Shown here: one piece after another, positions 43,421-52,483 of the stretch
Layout: every line of letters begins with the position of its first letter
Position numbering within the stretch: the stretch's first letter is position 1
Assembly (NCBI RefSeq): GCF_016482685.1
Contig: NZ_JACYHF010000028.1
Coordinates: 1-64,000 of the forward strand
Direction: 5' to 3'
From: Streptomyces sp. DSM 110735
Lineage (GTDB): Bacteria > Actinomycetota > Actinomycetes > Streptomycetales > Streptomycetaceae
DNA: 64,000 bases
Notes under the pieces: model-generated
Told to the model about the DNA's origin: nothing
The model's database searches: none
The model's input: the letters and a program-made list of their open reading frames with translations, nothing else
Translations under genes and position numbers: made by a program

Positions 43421-43771
43421 TCAGCCGGGGAAGCACTCCTTGGGCGGGTGCACCAGCGACTCGAAGTGCCCGGAGTACACCCAGCCCGTGGGCTGGGAGT
43501 CGTAGATCCTGAACCACCGGGCGCCCGAGGGCGTCTTGGTGGTCGAGCACTGGATGCGCAGCGTCGCCCCGGCCCGCTCCACGCGGTAGCGCGTGGAGGA
43601 GCTGGTCGGCTGGCTGTACACGGGGGCGCCGCCCTGGTCCAGCACCGTCAGATTGACGAACGCCGGTGCCGCCGAGGCTTCCTGCGCCTGGCCGACGAAG
43701 GCGAACCCGGCTACGGCCATGGCGGCCGCGAGAGTGGCGGTCTTCTTCAAGGCACCTTGGGGGGTGGCCAT
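43421..43771 (-). CDS. Secreted SH3-like small protein
   Basis: A 116-residue exported protein. The signal peptide is residues 1-34 (MATPQGALKKTATLAAAMAVAGF...), ending in EASA before AP. The mature part has SH3b-like features: VLDQGGAPVYSQPTSSSTRYRVERAGATLRIQC and a tail with WFRIYDSQPTGWVYSGHFES. Two cysteines (in IQCST and KECFPG) could form a disulfide outside the cell. The ATG at 43771 is preferred over an earlier one because GGGAGAC precedes it. SH3b domains often bind cell-wall peptides, so a wall-associated role is a reasonable guess. Confidence 0.75.
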   Translation of the reverse strand: MATPQGALKKTATLAAAMAVAGFAFVGQAQEASAAPAFVNLTVLDQGGAPVYSQPTSSSTRYRVERAGATLRIQCSTTKTPSGARWFRIYDSQPTGWVYSGHFESLVHPPKECFPG

Positions 43772-43885
43772 GTGTCTCCCATCGTGGTCGAGGTGACGAC
43801 GTGTCACCTGCCTCCTCAGATGAAGAGATCGTCGTACCGGTTGCCTGCCGGTGCCGGGTTCCTCGCGACGCGCCGTGACGGACCG

Positions 43886-45556
43886 CTACACCGGGTCGTA
43901 GGTCCGCTCGACCTTCTGCGTGCCGCTGCGGGTGCGGTACGAACGTGCCCACGCCGAGGTCGCGTCGGGGTTCGCGCGGTCGGAGATCACGTAGTAGTCC
44001 ATCTGCGCGCGGTCGGCGGTGATGTCCAGGACGCCGTAGCCGTGGCGGTCGGTGTCGACCCAGTGGACGTGCCGGTTGGCGGCCTGGATGACCGGCGCGG
44101 CGACCGCCGAGACCGTGCCCTCGGGGACCTTCACGATGTCGTCGAGGTTGTCCGAGGTGAGCGAGGTGACCACGAACTCGGTCGCGGCGGACGCCGAGAG
44201 CGGATAGGTGCCCGCGTCGTAGGGCACGTCGTTGGCCCACGCCATGTGGATGTCGCCGGTCAGGAACACGGTGTTGCCGATGGCGTTGGTCCGCAGATGG
44301 GCGAGGAGTTCGCGGCGGTCGTCGGTGTAGCCGTCCCACTGGTCGGTGTTGAGGGCGATGCCCTCCTGCGGCAGCCCGAGCAATTTGGCCAGCGGCTTCA
44401 GCAGGTCGGCGGAGAGCGAGCCCACCGAGAACGGCGAGATCATCACCGAGTTGCCGACCAGACGCCACCTGGTGTCCGACGCCTTGAGCCCCGCCTTCAG
44501 CCAGTCCAACTGGGCGCGCCCGGTGATCGTGCGGTCCGGGTCGTCCACCGCGCCGCTCGCGGTGGACGCCTGCTGGGAGCGGAAGGAACGCAGGTCCAGC
44601 AGGGAGAGGTCGGCGAGCTTGCCGAAGCGCAGCCTGCGGTAGGTGGTGCCCGCGACGGCCGGGCGGACCGGCATCCACTCGAAGTACGCCTGCTTGGCGG
44701 CGGCCTGACGCGCCGACCAGGTGCCCTCGGCGCCCTCGGTGTGGTTGGTCGCGCCGCCCGACCAGGCGTTGTCCGCGAACTCGTGGTCGTCCCAGATCGC
44801 GACGACCGGCGCCTTCAGATGCAGCGCCTGCAGGTCGGGGTCGGTCTTGTACTTCGCGTGCCGGACGCGGTAGTCGGCCAGGGTGAGGATCTCGTGCGTG
44901 GGGGCGTGCGGGCGGACGACCTTGTCACGGGTGCCGTACTCGCCGCTGCCGTACTCGTAGATGTAGTCGCCCAGGTGCAGCCAGGCGTCCAGGTCGCCGC
45001 GGGCCGCGAGGTGGCGGTAGGAACTGAAGTAACCCGCCTCCCAGTTGGCGCAGGAGACCACGCCGAAGCGCAGACCCGCGACGTTCGCGTCGGCGGCCGG
45101 GGCGGTGCGGGTGCGGGCCACGGGGGAGTCGGTGCCGCCGGAGGAGAAGCGGAACCAGTAGTCGGTGGCGGGCGCGAGACCCCTGATGTCGGCCTTCACG
45201 GTGTGGTCGGCGGCGGCCGTCGCGGTGGCCGAGCCGGAGGCGACGACCGAGGTGAGCGCCTTGTCCCGGGCGACGGTCCAGCTCACCTCGGTGTCGGGAC
45301 CGACGCCGGAGCCGGGCAGCGCCTCGGGCACGGGCGTCACCCGGGTCCACAGCAGCACCCCGTCGGGCAGCGGGTCCCCGGAGGCCACGCCGTGCGCGAA
45401 GACGGGGGCGGCGGTGGCGGCACGCGCGGGCAGCGCGGCGGCGAGCGGCCCGGCGAGCGCGGCGGTGGCGGCAGCGGCTTTGACGACGCTGCGGCGGCTG
45501 GGCGCAAGGGAGTTGAGGGCCTGGGCGGCAGCGAGAGGTCTCGATGGTCTGGTCAC
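43886..45556 (-). CDS. phoD: PhoD-like alkaline phosphatase, Tat-exported
   Basis: A 556-residue secreted phosphatase/phosphodiesterase. The Tat signal has the twin arginines R21-R22 in SRRSVVKAAAATAALAG. An N-terminal PhoD_N domain (about 50-145) is followed by the metal-dependent core with VVSCANWEAGYFSSYRHLA, LHLGDYIYEYG, AIWDDHEFADNAW, and FLTGDIHMAWANDV, the metal-ligand blocks of PhoD (Ca/Fe type). It releases phosphate from phosphoesters outside the cell. GTG start at 45556, with a 20-bp palindrome two bases upstream. A short leader or leaderless start (TAGCCT eight bases before GTG) is possible. Confidence 0.92.
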   Translation of the reverse strand: MTRPSRPLAAAQALNSLAPSRRSVVKAAAATAALAGPLAAALPARAATAAPVFAHGVASGDPLPDGVLLWTRVTPVPEALPGSGVGPDTEVSWTVARDKALTSVVASGSATATAAADHTVKADIRGLAPATDYWFRFSSGGTDSPVARTRTAPAADANVAGLRFGVVSCANWEAGYFSSYRHLAARGDLDAWLHLGDYIYEYGSGEYGTRDKVVRPHAPTHEILTLADYRVRHAKYKTDPDLQALHLKAPVVAIWDDHEFADNAWSGGATNHTEGAEGTWSARQAAAKQAYFEWMPVRPAVAGTTYRRLRFGKLADLSLLDLRSFRSQQASTASGAVDDPDRTITGRAQLDWLKAGLKASDTRWRLVGNSVMISPFSVGSLSADLLKPLAKLLGLPQEGIALNTDQWDGYTDDRRELLAHLRTNAIGNTVFLTGDIHMAWANDVPYDAGTYPLSASAATEFVVTSLTSDNLDDIVKVPEGTVSAVAAPVIQAANRHVHWVDTDRHGYGVLDITADRAQMDYYVISDRANPDATSAWARSYRTRSGTQKVERTYDPV

Positions 45557-45558
45557 GG

Positions 45559-45578
45559 CCGATCAGGCTACTGATCGG
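45559..45578. promoter_or_regulatory. 20-bp palindrome immediately upstream of phoD
   Basis: CCGATCAG (45559-45566) and CTGATCGG (45571-45578) are perfect arms around a 4-base centre, two bases before the phoD start. On the minus strand it covers the TAGCCT that would be the -10 of a leaderless promoter. It could be an operator or, if transcribed, a hairpin at the start codon. Confidence 0.5.
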
Positions 45579-45586
45579 TAAGCGAA

Positions 45587-45619
45587 AGAGCGGGCGAACT
45601 CCGAAAGTTCGCCCGCTCT
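45587..45619. terminator. Terminator between thioredoxin-like gene and phoD
   Basis: A perfect 14-bp stem, AGAGCGGGCGAACT with AGTTCGCCCGCTCT, around a 5-base loop. On the minus strand it is followed by TTCGCTT. It lies 29 bases past the DsbA-like gene stop and separates it from phoD. Confidence 0.85.
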
Positions 45620-45647
45620 TCACCCGGTGAAGGGGATCGCCGGGGGA

Positions 45648-46457
45648 TCAGCCCTTGAGAGCCGCGCCCACCACCCGGTCGAAGTCGGCCACCGTCAGCA
45701 GGGGGCTGCCGTTGTTGAGCTGCTTGCCGTCCATGACGAAGCCCGGGGTGCCGCTCACGCCGTCCTTGTTGTCGTCGAAGGTCTTCGACATGCGCATCGC
45801 CCAGGCGTCGTAGGTGCCCTTCTTCACCGCGTTCTGGAACCCGGTGTTGTTCTTCAGCGCCGGGACGGTGTCGGCGACCTTGATGAGGTAGGCGTCGTCC
45901 TTGAACTTGTCGGTCGTCTCGTCCGGGTGCCACTTCGTCGAGTACAGCGCGGACTTGTACTGGAGGAACGCCTCGGGGCTGACGTTCAGCGCGGCGCCGA
46001 GCGCGCTCAGCGCGTTCTTGGAGCCCTCGCCGTTGTCGTGGCTGTCGATGAAGGTGGCGCCGATGTACTGGAACTTGAACGTGCCGTCGTCGATGTCCTT
46101 CTTGACGGTCGTGCCGACCTTCTGCTCGAACTCGGCGCACACCGGGCAGCGCGGGTCCTCGTAGATCTTGAGGGTCTTCTTGGCGCTGTCCTTGCCGATG
46201 ACGACCGTGGTGCCGTCCTTGCCCGAGGTGTTGGCCGGGGCGACGACCTTGGCGGTCTTGGCCGCCTCCCAGGCGCTCGGCTTGTTGGCCTGGACGACGG
46301 CGTAGCCTATGCCGCCCGCCGCGGCGAGGACGGCTATCGCCGAGACGCCGACGACGATCTGCCGCTTGACCTTGGCGCGCTTGGCCTCGCGCTCGCGCTC
46401 CTGGCGCAGCCGCTCGCGCGCCGCCGTCTTCGCTGCCTGGGTGTTCCGGTTGCTCAT
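45648..46457 (-). CDS. Membrane-anchored DsbA-like thiol-disulfide protein
   Basis: A 269-residue protein. A charged cytoplasmic N-terminus (1-32) precedes one membrane helix (about 33-55, QIVVGVSAIAVLAAAGGIGYAVV). An extracytoplasmic DsbA/thioredoxin domain follows, with the active site C104-P-V-C107 in EDPRCPVCAEFE and the cis-Pro loop SGTPGFVMDG. It should make or break disulfides in exported proteins, perhaps including the secreted SH3-like protein nearby. The ATG at 46457 has GGAG nine bases upstream; an earlier ATG lacks support. It probably shares a transcript with the membrane protein gene upstream. Confidence 0.88.
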   Translation of the reverse strand: MSNRNTQAAKTAARERLRQEREREAKRAKVKRQIVVGVSAIAVLAAAGGIGYAVVQANKPSAWEAAKTAKVVAPANTSGKDGTTVVIGKDSAKKTLKIYEDPRCPVCAEFEQKVGTTVKKDIDDGTFKFQYIGATFIDSHDNGEGSKNALSALGAALNVSPEAFLQYKSALYSTKWHPDETTDKFKDDAYLIKVADTVPALKNNTGFQNAVKKGTYDAWAMRMSKTFDDNKDGVSGTPGFVMDGKQLNNGSPLLTVADFDRVVGAALKG

Positions 46458-46553
46458 GGTGGTGATCTCCATAGGGGACGCGCACACGACGTGCTCGGGG
46501 CACAGGTACGCGGGGATACGTATGGGCAGCCGAGCCGTGCTCGGCGCCGCCCC

Positions 46554-47243
46554 TCAGGGGCAGGCGAGGGCGGGCGGGCACGGAGGGCCGCGTCGTCCCA
46601 GGGAGTGCGAGAGAAGCAGACCGCGCGCGCGAGCCGGGCGCGACCGGGGGCGCGGGAGACGGCGGGCGGGAGCCGGGCGGACCGCCACGGCGGCCACCGC
46701 GAGCAGCAGCGGGCGGAACGTGGTCGCGGTCACCGCGCGCAGCAGCGCGGCCAGCGCCCGCTCGCCCCGGCGCAGCCACGCGGCCGCCAGCAGCCCCACC
46801 GCGATGTGCGCGGCGAGCAGCAGCCAGGCGGTCGCCGGTGCCGGGTGGGCGAGCGGTACGGCCGCCCGCGCGGGCACCCCGGACAGCCGGGCCAGCGGGG
46901 TGCCCACCGCGCCGCCCCGGCACAGCAGGTCGAGACCGAGGGAGTGCAGCGGGCCCGCCACCGGGCCGCCCGCGCGGCCGTAGCAGGCGTGCTGCCCGGT
47001 GGTGAAGACCGTGTCCGCCGCCAGCTCCAGCGGGACCAGGAGCGCCGCGATGCGGCCGAAGCCGCGCTCGCGCCCCGCCAGCGCGTACGCCGCGAGGAAC
47101 ACCCCGCAGGCGACCGCGAGCACGGTCACCGGCGGCAGCGGGGTCCGGGACAGCAGGACGTGCGACGCGGCGGCGAGCGTCACGGTGAAGGCCGTGAACA
47201 GCGCCGCGCGCACGGCCCTGAGCTGAGTCCCGGATATGTCCAT
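46554..47243 (-). CDS. Uncharacterised polytopic membrane protein
   Basis: A 229-residue protein with about five membrane helices and conserved-looking His/Cys positions: AAASHVLLSRTPLPP, TTGQHACYGRAGGP, GLDLLCRG, and PATAWLLLAAHIAVGLLAAAWLRRGERALAALL. The C-terminus is Arg/Pro-rich and cytoplasmic. I do not recognise a named family; actinobacterial membrane proteins of this look often sit beside metal-binding or thiol proteins. Here it lies 96 bases upstream of the DsbA-like gene, on the same strand. A link to thiol or metal chemistry at the envelope is a guess. Confidence 0.65.
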   Translation of the reverse strand: MDISGTQLRAVRAALFTAFTVTLAAASHVLLSRTPLPPVTVLAVACGVFLAAYALAGRERGFGRIAALLVPLELAADTVFTTGQHACYGRAGGPVAGPLHSLGLDLLCRGGAVGTPLARLSGVPARAAVPLAHPAPATAWLLLAAHIAVGLLAAAWLRRGERALAALLRAVTATTFRPLLLAVAAVAVRPAPARRLPRPRSRPARARGLLLSHSLGRRGPPCPPALACP

Positions 47244-47310
47244 GGTGAGAGGAGAGTGTGTCACGTACGCGGTGAAGGGGACCTCAAAGGTCCCGGGGGA
47301 GCCGGGAAGG

Positions 47311-48636
47311 TCACAGCCCCGGAATCCGGCCGTTGCGGAACAGGTCGAGGAAGATCTGGTGGTCGCCGCGGGCGCGGGCGCCGTAGCTGTGGGCGAAGTC
47401 GACCAGCAGGGGCGCGAAGCTCTCCTCGTCGGCGGCGAGGGCCGCGTCGATGGCGCGCTCGGTGGAGAACGGCACCAGGGACTCGCCGGACTGGTCGTCG
47501 GCGGCGGCGTGCATGGTGGCCGTGGCCCGGCCGAGGTCGGCGACGACGGTCGCGATCTCCTCCGGGTCGTCGATGTCGCCCCAGTCAAGGTCGACCGCGT
47601 ACGGCGAGATCTCGGCCACGAGCTGACCCGCGCCGTCCAGCTCGGTCCAGCCGAGCCACGGGTCGGCGTGCGCCTGGAGGGCGCGCTGGGAGATCACCGT
47701 GCGGTGGCCCTCGTGCTGGAAGTAGTCACGGATCGCCGGGTCGGTGATGTGCCGGGAGACGGCCGGGGTCTGCGCCTGCTTGATGTAGATCACCACGTCG
47801 TTCTCCAGGGCGTCGGTGGCGCCCTCCAGGAGGACGTTGTACGACGGCAGCCCGGCCGAGCCGATGCCGACGCCCCGGCGCCCCACGACGTCCTTCACCC
47901 GGTACGACTCCGGGCGGACCAGGCTGCTCTCCGGCAGCGTCTCCAGGTAGCCGTCGAAGGCGGCCAGCACCTTGTACCGGGTGGCGGCGTCCAGCTCGAT
48001 GGAGCCGCCGCCCGGCGCGAAGCGGCGCTCGAAGTCGCGGATCTCGGTCATCGACTCAAGGAGCCCGAACCGGGTCAGCGAGCGGGCGTCCCGCAGCGCG
48101 TCCAGGAGCGGACCTTCGGCGGTGTCCAGGGTGAACGGCGGCACCTCGTCGTCCTTGGCGCCGGTGGCGAGGGCGTGGACGCGCTCGCGGTAGGCGGCCG
48201 CGTAGACCGTGACCAGCTCGGTGATCTGCTCGTCGCTGAGCGCCTTCGCGTATCCGATCAGCGCGATGGAGGCGGCGAAGCGCTTGAGGTCCCAGGTGAA
48301 GGGGCCGACGTACGCCTCGTCGAAGTCGTTGACGTTGAAGACCAGGCGGCCGTTGGAGTCCATGTACGTGCCGAAGTTCTCGGCGTGCAGATCGCCGTGT
48401 ATCCACACCCGCGAGGTGCGCTCGTCCAGGTACGGACCGCCCCGCTTCTCCGCATCGAGGTCGTGGTAGAAGAGGCAGGCGGTGCCCCGGTAGAACGCGA
48501 AGGCGCTCGCGGCCATCTTGCGGAACTTCACCCGGAACGCGGCCGGGTCGGCGGCCAGGAGCCGGCCGAAGGCGGTGTCGAAGACGGCGAGGATCTCCTC
48601 GCCGCGCTGCTCGTCGCTGAGCTGGGGAACCGACAT
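47311..48636 (-). CDS. DUF2252 protein (kinase-like fold)
   Basis: A 441-residue DUF2252 protein. It carries aminoglycoside-phosphotransferase-like elements: VWIHGDLHAENFGTY (a catalytic-loop HGDLHAENF), NVNDFDEAYVGPFTWDLKRF (a DFD metal-site block), and GRRGVGIGSAGLPSYNVLLEG with a glycine-rich turn. The kinase-type fold is known for the family, but substrates are not. ATG at 48636 is set by GGAGG about nine bases upstream. It is divergent from dnaE, with about 200 bases between them. Confidence 0.88.
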   Translation of the reverse strand: MSVPQLSDEQRGEEILAVFDTAFGRLLAADPAAFRVKFRKMAASAFAFYRGTACLFYHDLDAEKRGGPYLDERTSRVWIHGDLHAENFGTYMDSNGRLVFNVNDFDEAYVGPFTWDLKRFAASIALIGYAKALSDEQITELVTVYAAAYRERVHALATGAKDDEVPPFTLDTAEGPLLDALRDARSLTRFGLLESMTEIRDFERRFAPGGGSIELDAATRYKVLAAFDGYLETLPESSLVRPESYRVKDVVGRRGVGIGSAGLPSYNVLLEGATDALENDVVIYIKQAQTPAVSRHITDPAIRDYFQHEGHRTVISQRALQAHADPWLGWTELDGAGQLVAEISPYAVDLDWGDIDDPEEIATVVADLGRATATMHAAADDQSGESLVPFSTERAIDAALAADEESFAPLLVDFAHSYGARARGDHQIFLDLFRNGRIPGL

Positions 48637-48773
48637 CGCGGGGTGCCTCCTGGTGCTGGTGCGGTGCGTGTGAAAAAGAGGGAGCGGCCGCGGCGCGCTT
48701 CCCCCGTCTCCAACGGGCGACGCGGCGCGGGAGTGCCCGGTTCCCGATGAAGGTACGCGGACGGAGCCCGTGA

Positions 48774-48796
48774 GTGTCAGTGCCGGGGCATAGACT
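48774..48796 (+). promoter_or_regulatory. DNA-damage-type promoter of dnaE
   Basis: GTGTCAGTG (48774-48782), eight bases, then TAGACT (48791-48796). This matches the LexA-independent actinobacterial damage promoter TTGTCRGTG-N8-TAnnnT except for the first base. The expected transcript start is near 48803, 34 bases before the GTG start codon, with GGAGG in the leader. It has the same layout as the HEPN gene promoter at 4823-4845. Confidence 0.7.
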
Positions 48797-48836
48797 TCTT
48801 CGCTGTCCCCCTGCTTGTTCACCTGGAGGCCAAACC

Positions 48837-51800
48837 GTGTCGAAGCCGCCCTTCACGCACCTGCACGTCCACACCCAGTACTCGCTGCTGGACGGTGCCG
48901 CGCGGCTCAAGGACATGTTCAATGCCTGCAATGAGATGGGCATGACACACATCGCCATGTCCGACCACGGCAACCTCCACGGCGCGTACGACTTCTTCCA
49001 CACCGCGAAGAAAGCCGGAATCACCCCGATCATCGGCATCGAGGCGTATGTCGCCCCCGAGTCCCGGCGCAACAAGCGCAAGATCCAGTGGGGTCAGCCG
49101 CACCAGAAGCGGGACGACGTCTCCGGCTCGGGCGGTTACACCCACAAGACGATGTGGGCGGTGAACAAGACCGGTCTGCACAACATCTTCCGGCTGTCCT
49201 CCGACGCGTACGCCGAGGGCTGGCTGCAGAAGTGGCCGCGGATGGACAAGGAGACCATCTCGCAGTGGTCCGAGGGCATCGTCGCCTCCACCGGCTGCCC
49301 CTCGGGCGAGGTGCAGACGCGGCTGCGGCTCGGCCAGTTCGACGAGGCGCTCAAGGCCGCCTCCGACTACCAGGACATCTTCGGCAAGGACCGGTACTTC
49401 CTGGAGCTGATGGACCACGGCATCGACATCGAGCACCGGGTCCGCGACGGTCTCCTGGAGATCGGCAAGAAGCTCGGCATCCCGCCGCTGGTCACCAACG
49501 ACTCGCACTACACGTACGCGCACGAGGCGACCGCCCACGACGCCCTGCTGTGCATCCAGACCGGCAAGAACCTCTCCGACCCCGACCGCTTCAAGTTCGA
49601 CGGCACCGGCTACTACCTCAAGTCCACGGACGAGATGTACGCCATCGACTCCTCCGACGCCTGGCAGGAGGGCTGCGCCAACACCCTCCTGGTCGCCGAG
49701 ATGGTCGACACCACGGGCATGTTCGAGGCCAAGAACCTCATGCCCAAGTTCGACATCCCGGACGGCTACACCGAGGTCACCTGGTTCAAGGAGGAGGTCC
49801 GCCGCGGCATGGAGCGCCGCTTCCCCGGCGGCATCCCCGAGGACCGGCAGAAGCAGGCCGAGTACGAGATGGACGTCATCATCTCGATGGGCTTCCCCGG
49901 CTACTTCCTCGTCGTCGCCGACTTCATCATGTGGGCCAAGAACAACGGCATCGCGGTCGGTCCCGGCCGAGGCTCCGCGGCCGGTTCGATCGTCGCGTAC
50001 GCCATGGGCATCACCGACCTCGACCCCATCCCGCACGGTCTGATCTTCGAGCGGTTCCTCAACCCCGAGCGCATCTCGATGCCCGACGTCGACATCGACT
50101 TCGACGAGCGCAGGCGCGTCGAGGTGATCCGGTACGTGACCGAGAAGTACGGCGCCGACAAGGTCGCCATGATCGGCACCTACGGCACCATCAAGGCCAA
50201 GAACGCGATCAAGGACTCCGCGCGCGTCCTCGGCTACCCGTACGCCATGGGCGACCGCATCACCAAGGCCATGCCCGCCGACGTCCTCGGCAAGGGCATC
50301 CCGCTCTCCGGCATCACCGACCCGAGCCACCCCCGCTACTCGGAGGCGGGCGAGGTCCGGGGGATGTACGAGAACGAGCCGGACGTGAAGAAGGTCATCG
50401 ACACCGCGCGCGGTGTGGAGGGTCTGGTCCGGCAGATGGGTGTGCACGCCGCCGGCGTGATCATGTCCAGCGAGACCATCACCGAGCACGTCCCGGTCTG
50501 GGTGCGGCACACCGACGGTGTGACCATCACGCAGTGGGACTACCCGAGCTGTGAGTCGCTCGGTCTGCTGAAGATGGACTTCCTGGGTCTGCGCAACCTC
50601 ACGATCATGGACGACGCCGTCAAGATGGTGAAGGCGAACAAGGGGATCGACATCGATCTCCTGAGCCTCCCGCTCGACGACCCCAAGACCTTCGAACTGC
50701 TCCAGCGCGGCGACACCCTCGGCGTCTTCCAGTTCGACGGCGGACCCATGCGCTCGCTGCTGCGCCTGATGAAGCCGGACAACTTCGAAGACATCTCCGC
50801 CGTCTCCGCCCTGTACCGCCCGGGTCCGATGGGCATGAACTCCCACACGAACTACGCGCTGCGCAAGAACGGGCAGCAGGAGATCACGCCGATCCACCCG
50901 GAGCTGGAGGAGCCGCTCCGGGAGGTCCTGGACGTCACCCACGGCCTGATCGTCTACCAGGAGCAGGTGCAGAAGGCCGCCCAGATCATCGCGGGCTACT
51001 CGCTCGGCGAGGCCGACATCCTCCGCCGCGTGATGGGCAAGAAGAAGCCCGAGGAACTGGCGAAGAACTTCGTCCTGTTCCAGAAGGGCGCCCGCGACAA
51101 GGGCTTCAGCGACGAGGCGATCCAGGCGCTGTGGGACGTGCTGGTCCCCTTCGCCGGATACGCGTTCAACAAGGCGCACTCCGCCGCGTACGGTCTGGTG
51201 TCCTACTGGACCGCCTACCTCAAGGCCAACTACCCGGCCGAGTACATGGCGGGACTGCTGACCTCGGTCAAGGACGACAAGGACAAGTCGGCGGTCTACC
51301 TCAACGAGTGTCGCCGCATGGGCATCAAGGTGCTCCCGCCGAACGTCAACGAGTCGGAGTCCAACTTCGCCGCCCAGGGCGACGACGTGATCCTCTTCGG
51401 GCTCTCCGCGGTGCGCAACGTCGGCACCAACGTGGTCGAGGCGATCATCCGGGGCCGCAAGACCAAGGGGAAGTACCTCTCCTTCCCGGACTACCTCGAC
51501 AAGGTCGAGGCGGTCGCCTGCAACAAGCGCACCACCGAGTCGCTGATCAAGGCAGGCGCCTTCGACTCGATGAACCACACCCGCAAGGGACTCACCGCGC
51601 AGTACGAGCCGATGATCGACAACGTGGTCGCGGTCAAGCGCAAGGAGGCCGAGGGACAGTTCGACCTCTTCGGCGGCATGGGCGAGGACGCGGGCGACGA
51701 ACCCGGCTTCGGACTCGACGTCCAGTTCACCGACGAGGAGTGGGAGAAGACCTATCTCCTCGCCCAGGAGCGGGAGATGCTCGGTCTCTACGTCTCCGAC

Positions 51801-52376
51801 CACCCGCTCTTCGGTCTGGAGCACGTGCTCTCCGACAAGGCGGACGCGGGCATCTCCCAGTTGACCGGTGGCGAGCACTCCGACGGCGCGGTGGTGACCA
51901 TCGGCGGCATCATCTCCGGTCTCCAGCGCAAGATGACCAAGCAGGGCAACGCCTGGGCGATCGCCACCGTGGAGGACCTCGCGGGCTCCATCGAGTGCAT
52001 GTTCTTCCCGGCGACCTACCAGCTCGTCTCGACCCAACTCGTCGAGGACGCCGTGGTGTTCGTCAAGGGGCGGCTCGACAAGCGCGAGGACGTGCCCCGG
52101 CTGGTGGCCATGGAGCTCCAGGTGCCCGACCTGTCCAACGCGGGCACCAACGCGCCGGTGATCCTCACCATCCCGGCCACCCGCGTCACCCCGCCCATGG
52201 TCAGCCGCCTCGGCGAGATCCTCAGCCACCACAAGGGCGACAGCGAGGTCCGCATCAAGCTCCAAGGACCGCACAAGACCACGGTCCTGCGCCTGGACCG
52301 GCACCGGGTCAAGCCCGACCCGGCGCTCTACGGCGACCTCAAGGTGCTCCTCGGCCCGTCCTGCCTGGCGGGCTGA
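48837..52376 (+). CDS. dnaE: DNA polymerase III alpha subunit DnaE1
   Basis: A 1179-residue replicative polymerase. The N-terminal PHP domain opens FTHLHVHTQYSLLDGAARL (about 6-24). The palm has the catalytic aspartates in ISMPDVDIDFDERRR. Then come PGRGSAAGS, the fingers, a helix-hairpin-helix region, a beta-clamp-binding segment around GQFDLFGG, and an OB-fold (VVTIGGIISGLQRKMTKQGNAWAIATVEDL). The GTG at 48837 follows GGAGG and opens SKPPFTHLHVH, as in homologues; a longer reading is unsupported. This is the essential DnaE1 rather than DnaE2. Its promoter resembles DNA-damage promoters. Confidence 0.97.
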   Translation: MSKPPFTHLHVHTQYSLLDGAARLKDMFNACNEMGMTHIAMSDHGNLHGAYDFFHTAKKAGITPIIGIEAYVAPESRRNKRKIQWGQPHQKRDDVSGSGGYTHKTMWAVNKTGLHNIFRLSSDAYAEGWLQKWPRMDKETISQWSEGIVASTGCPSGEVQTRLRLGQFDEALKAASDYQDIFGKDRYFLELMDHGIDIEHRVRDGLLEIGKKLGIPPLVTNDSHYTYAHEATAHDALLCIQTGKNLSDPDRFKFDGTGYYLKSTDEMYAIDSSDAWQEGCANTLLVAEMVDTTGMFEAKNLMPKFDIPDGYTEVTWFKEEVRRGMERRFPGGIPEDRQKQAEYEMDVIISMGFPGYFLVVADFIMWAKNNGIAVGPGRGSAAGSIVAYAMGITDLDPIPHGLIFERFLNPERISMPDVDIDFDERRRVEVIRYVTEKYGADKVAMIGTYGTIKAKNAIKDSARVLGYPYAMGDRITKAMPADVLGKGIPLSGITDPSHPRYSEAGEVRGMYENEPDVKKVIDTARGVEGLVRQMGVHAAGVIMSSETITEHVPVWVRHTDGVTITQWDYPSCESLGLLKMDFLGLRNLTIMDDAVKMVKANKGIDIDLLSLPLDDPKTFELLQRGDTLGVFQFDGGPMRSLLRLMKPDNFEDISAVSALYRPGPMGMNSHTNYALRKNGQQEITPIHPELEEPLREVLDVTHGLIVYQEQVQKAAQIIAGYSLGEADILRRVMGKKKPEELAKNFVLFQKGARDKGFSDEAIQALWDVLVPFAGYAFNKAHSAAYGLVSYWTAYLKANYPAEYMAGLLTSVKDDKDKSAVYLNECRRMGIKVLPPNVNESESNFAAQGDDVILFGLSAVRNVGTNVVEAIIRGRKTKGKYLSFPDYLDKVEAVACNKRTTESLIKAGAFDSMNHTRKGLTAQYEPMIDNVVAVKRKEAEGQFDLFGGMGEDAGDEPGFGLDVQFTDEEWEKTYLLAQEREMLGLYVSDHPLFGLEHVLSDKADAGISQLTGGEHSDGAVVTIGGIISGLQRKMTKQGNAWAIATVEDLAGSIECMFFPATYQLVSTQLVEDAVVFVKGRLDKREDVPRLVAMELQVPDLSNAGTNAPVILTIPATRVTPPMVSRLGEILSHHKGDSEVRIKLQGPHKTTVLRLDRHRVKPDPALYGDLKVLLGPSCLAG

Positions 52377-52410
52377 ACACACCGGGCACGGCAGTGAAAA
52401 CACGGAAGTG

Positions 52411-52445
52411 AGAAGGGGCGCACCCCGCGGGAGTGCGCCCCTTCT
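52411..52445 (+). terminator. dnaE terminator
   Basis: AGAAGGGGCGCAC (52411-52423) pairs perfectly with GTGCGCCCCTTCT (52433-52445) over a 9-base loop, 34 bases after the dnaE stop and followed by TCATACG. It also lies downstream of the convergent small gene, so it may serve both. Confidence 0.85.
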
Positions 52446-52483
52446 TCATACGCTCGCCGGGCTCATACGCCCTTCAAAAGCAC

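Noticed and set aside
48819..52403. A 1194-codon open frame antisense to dnaE
   Set aside because: It mirrors the third-position GC of dnaE and has no domain or start signal.
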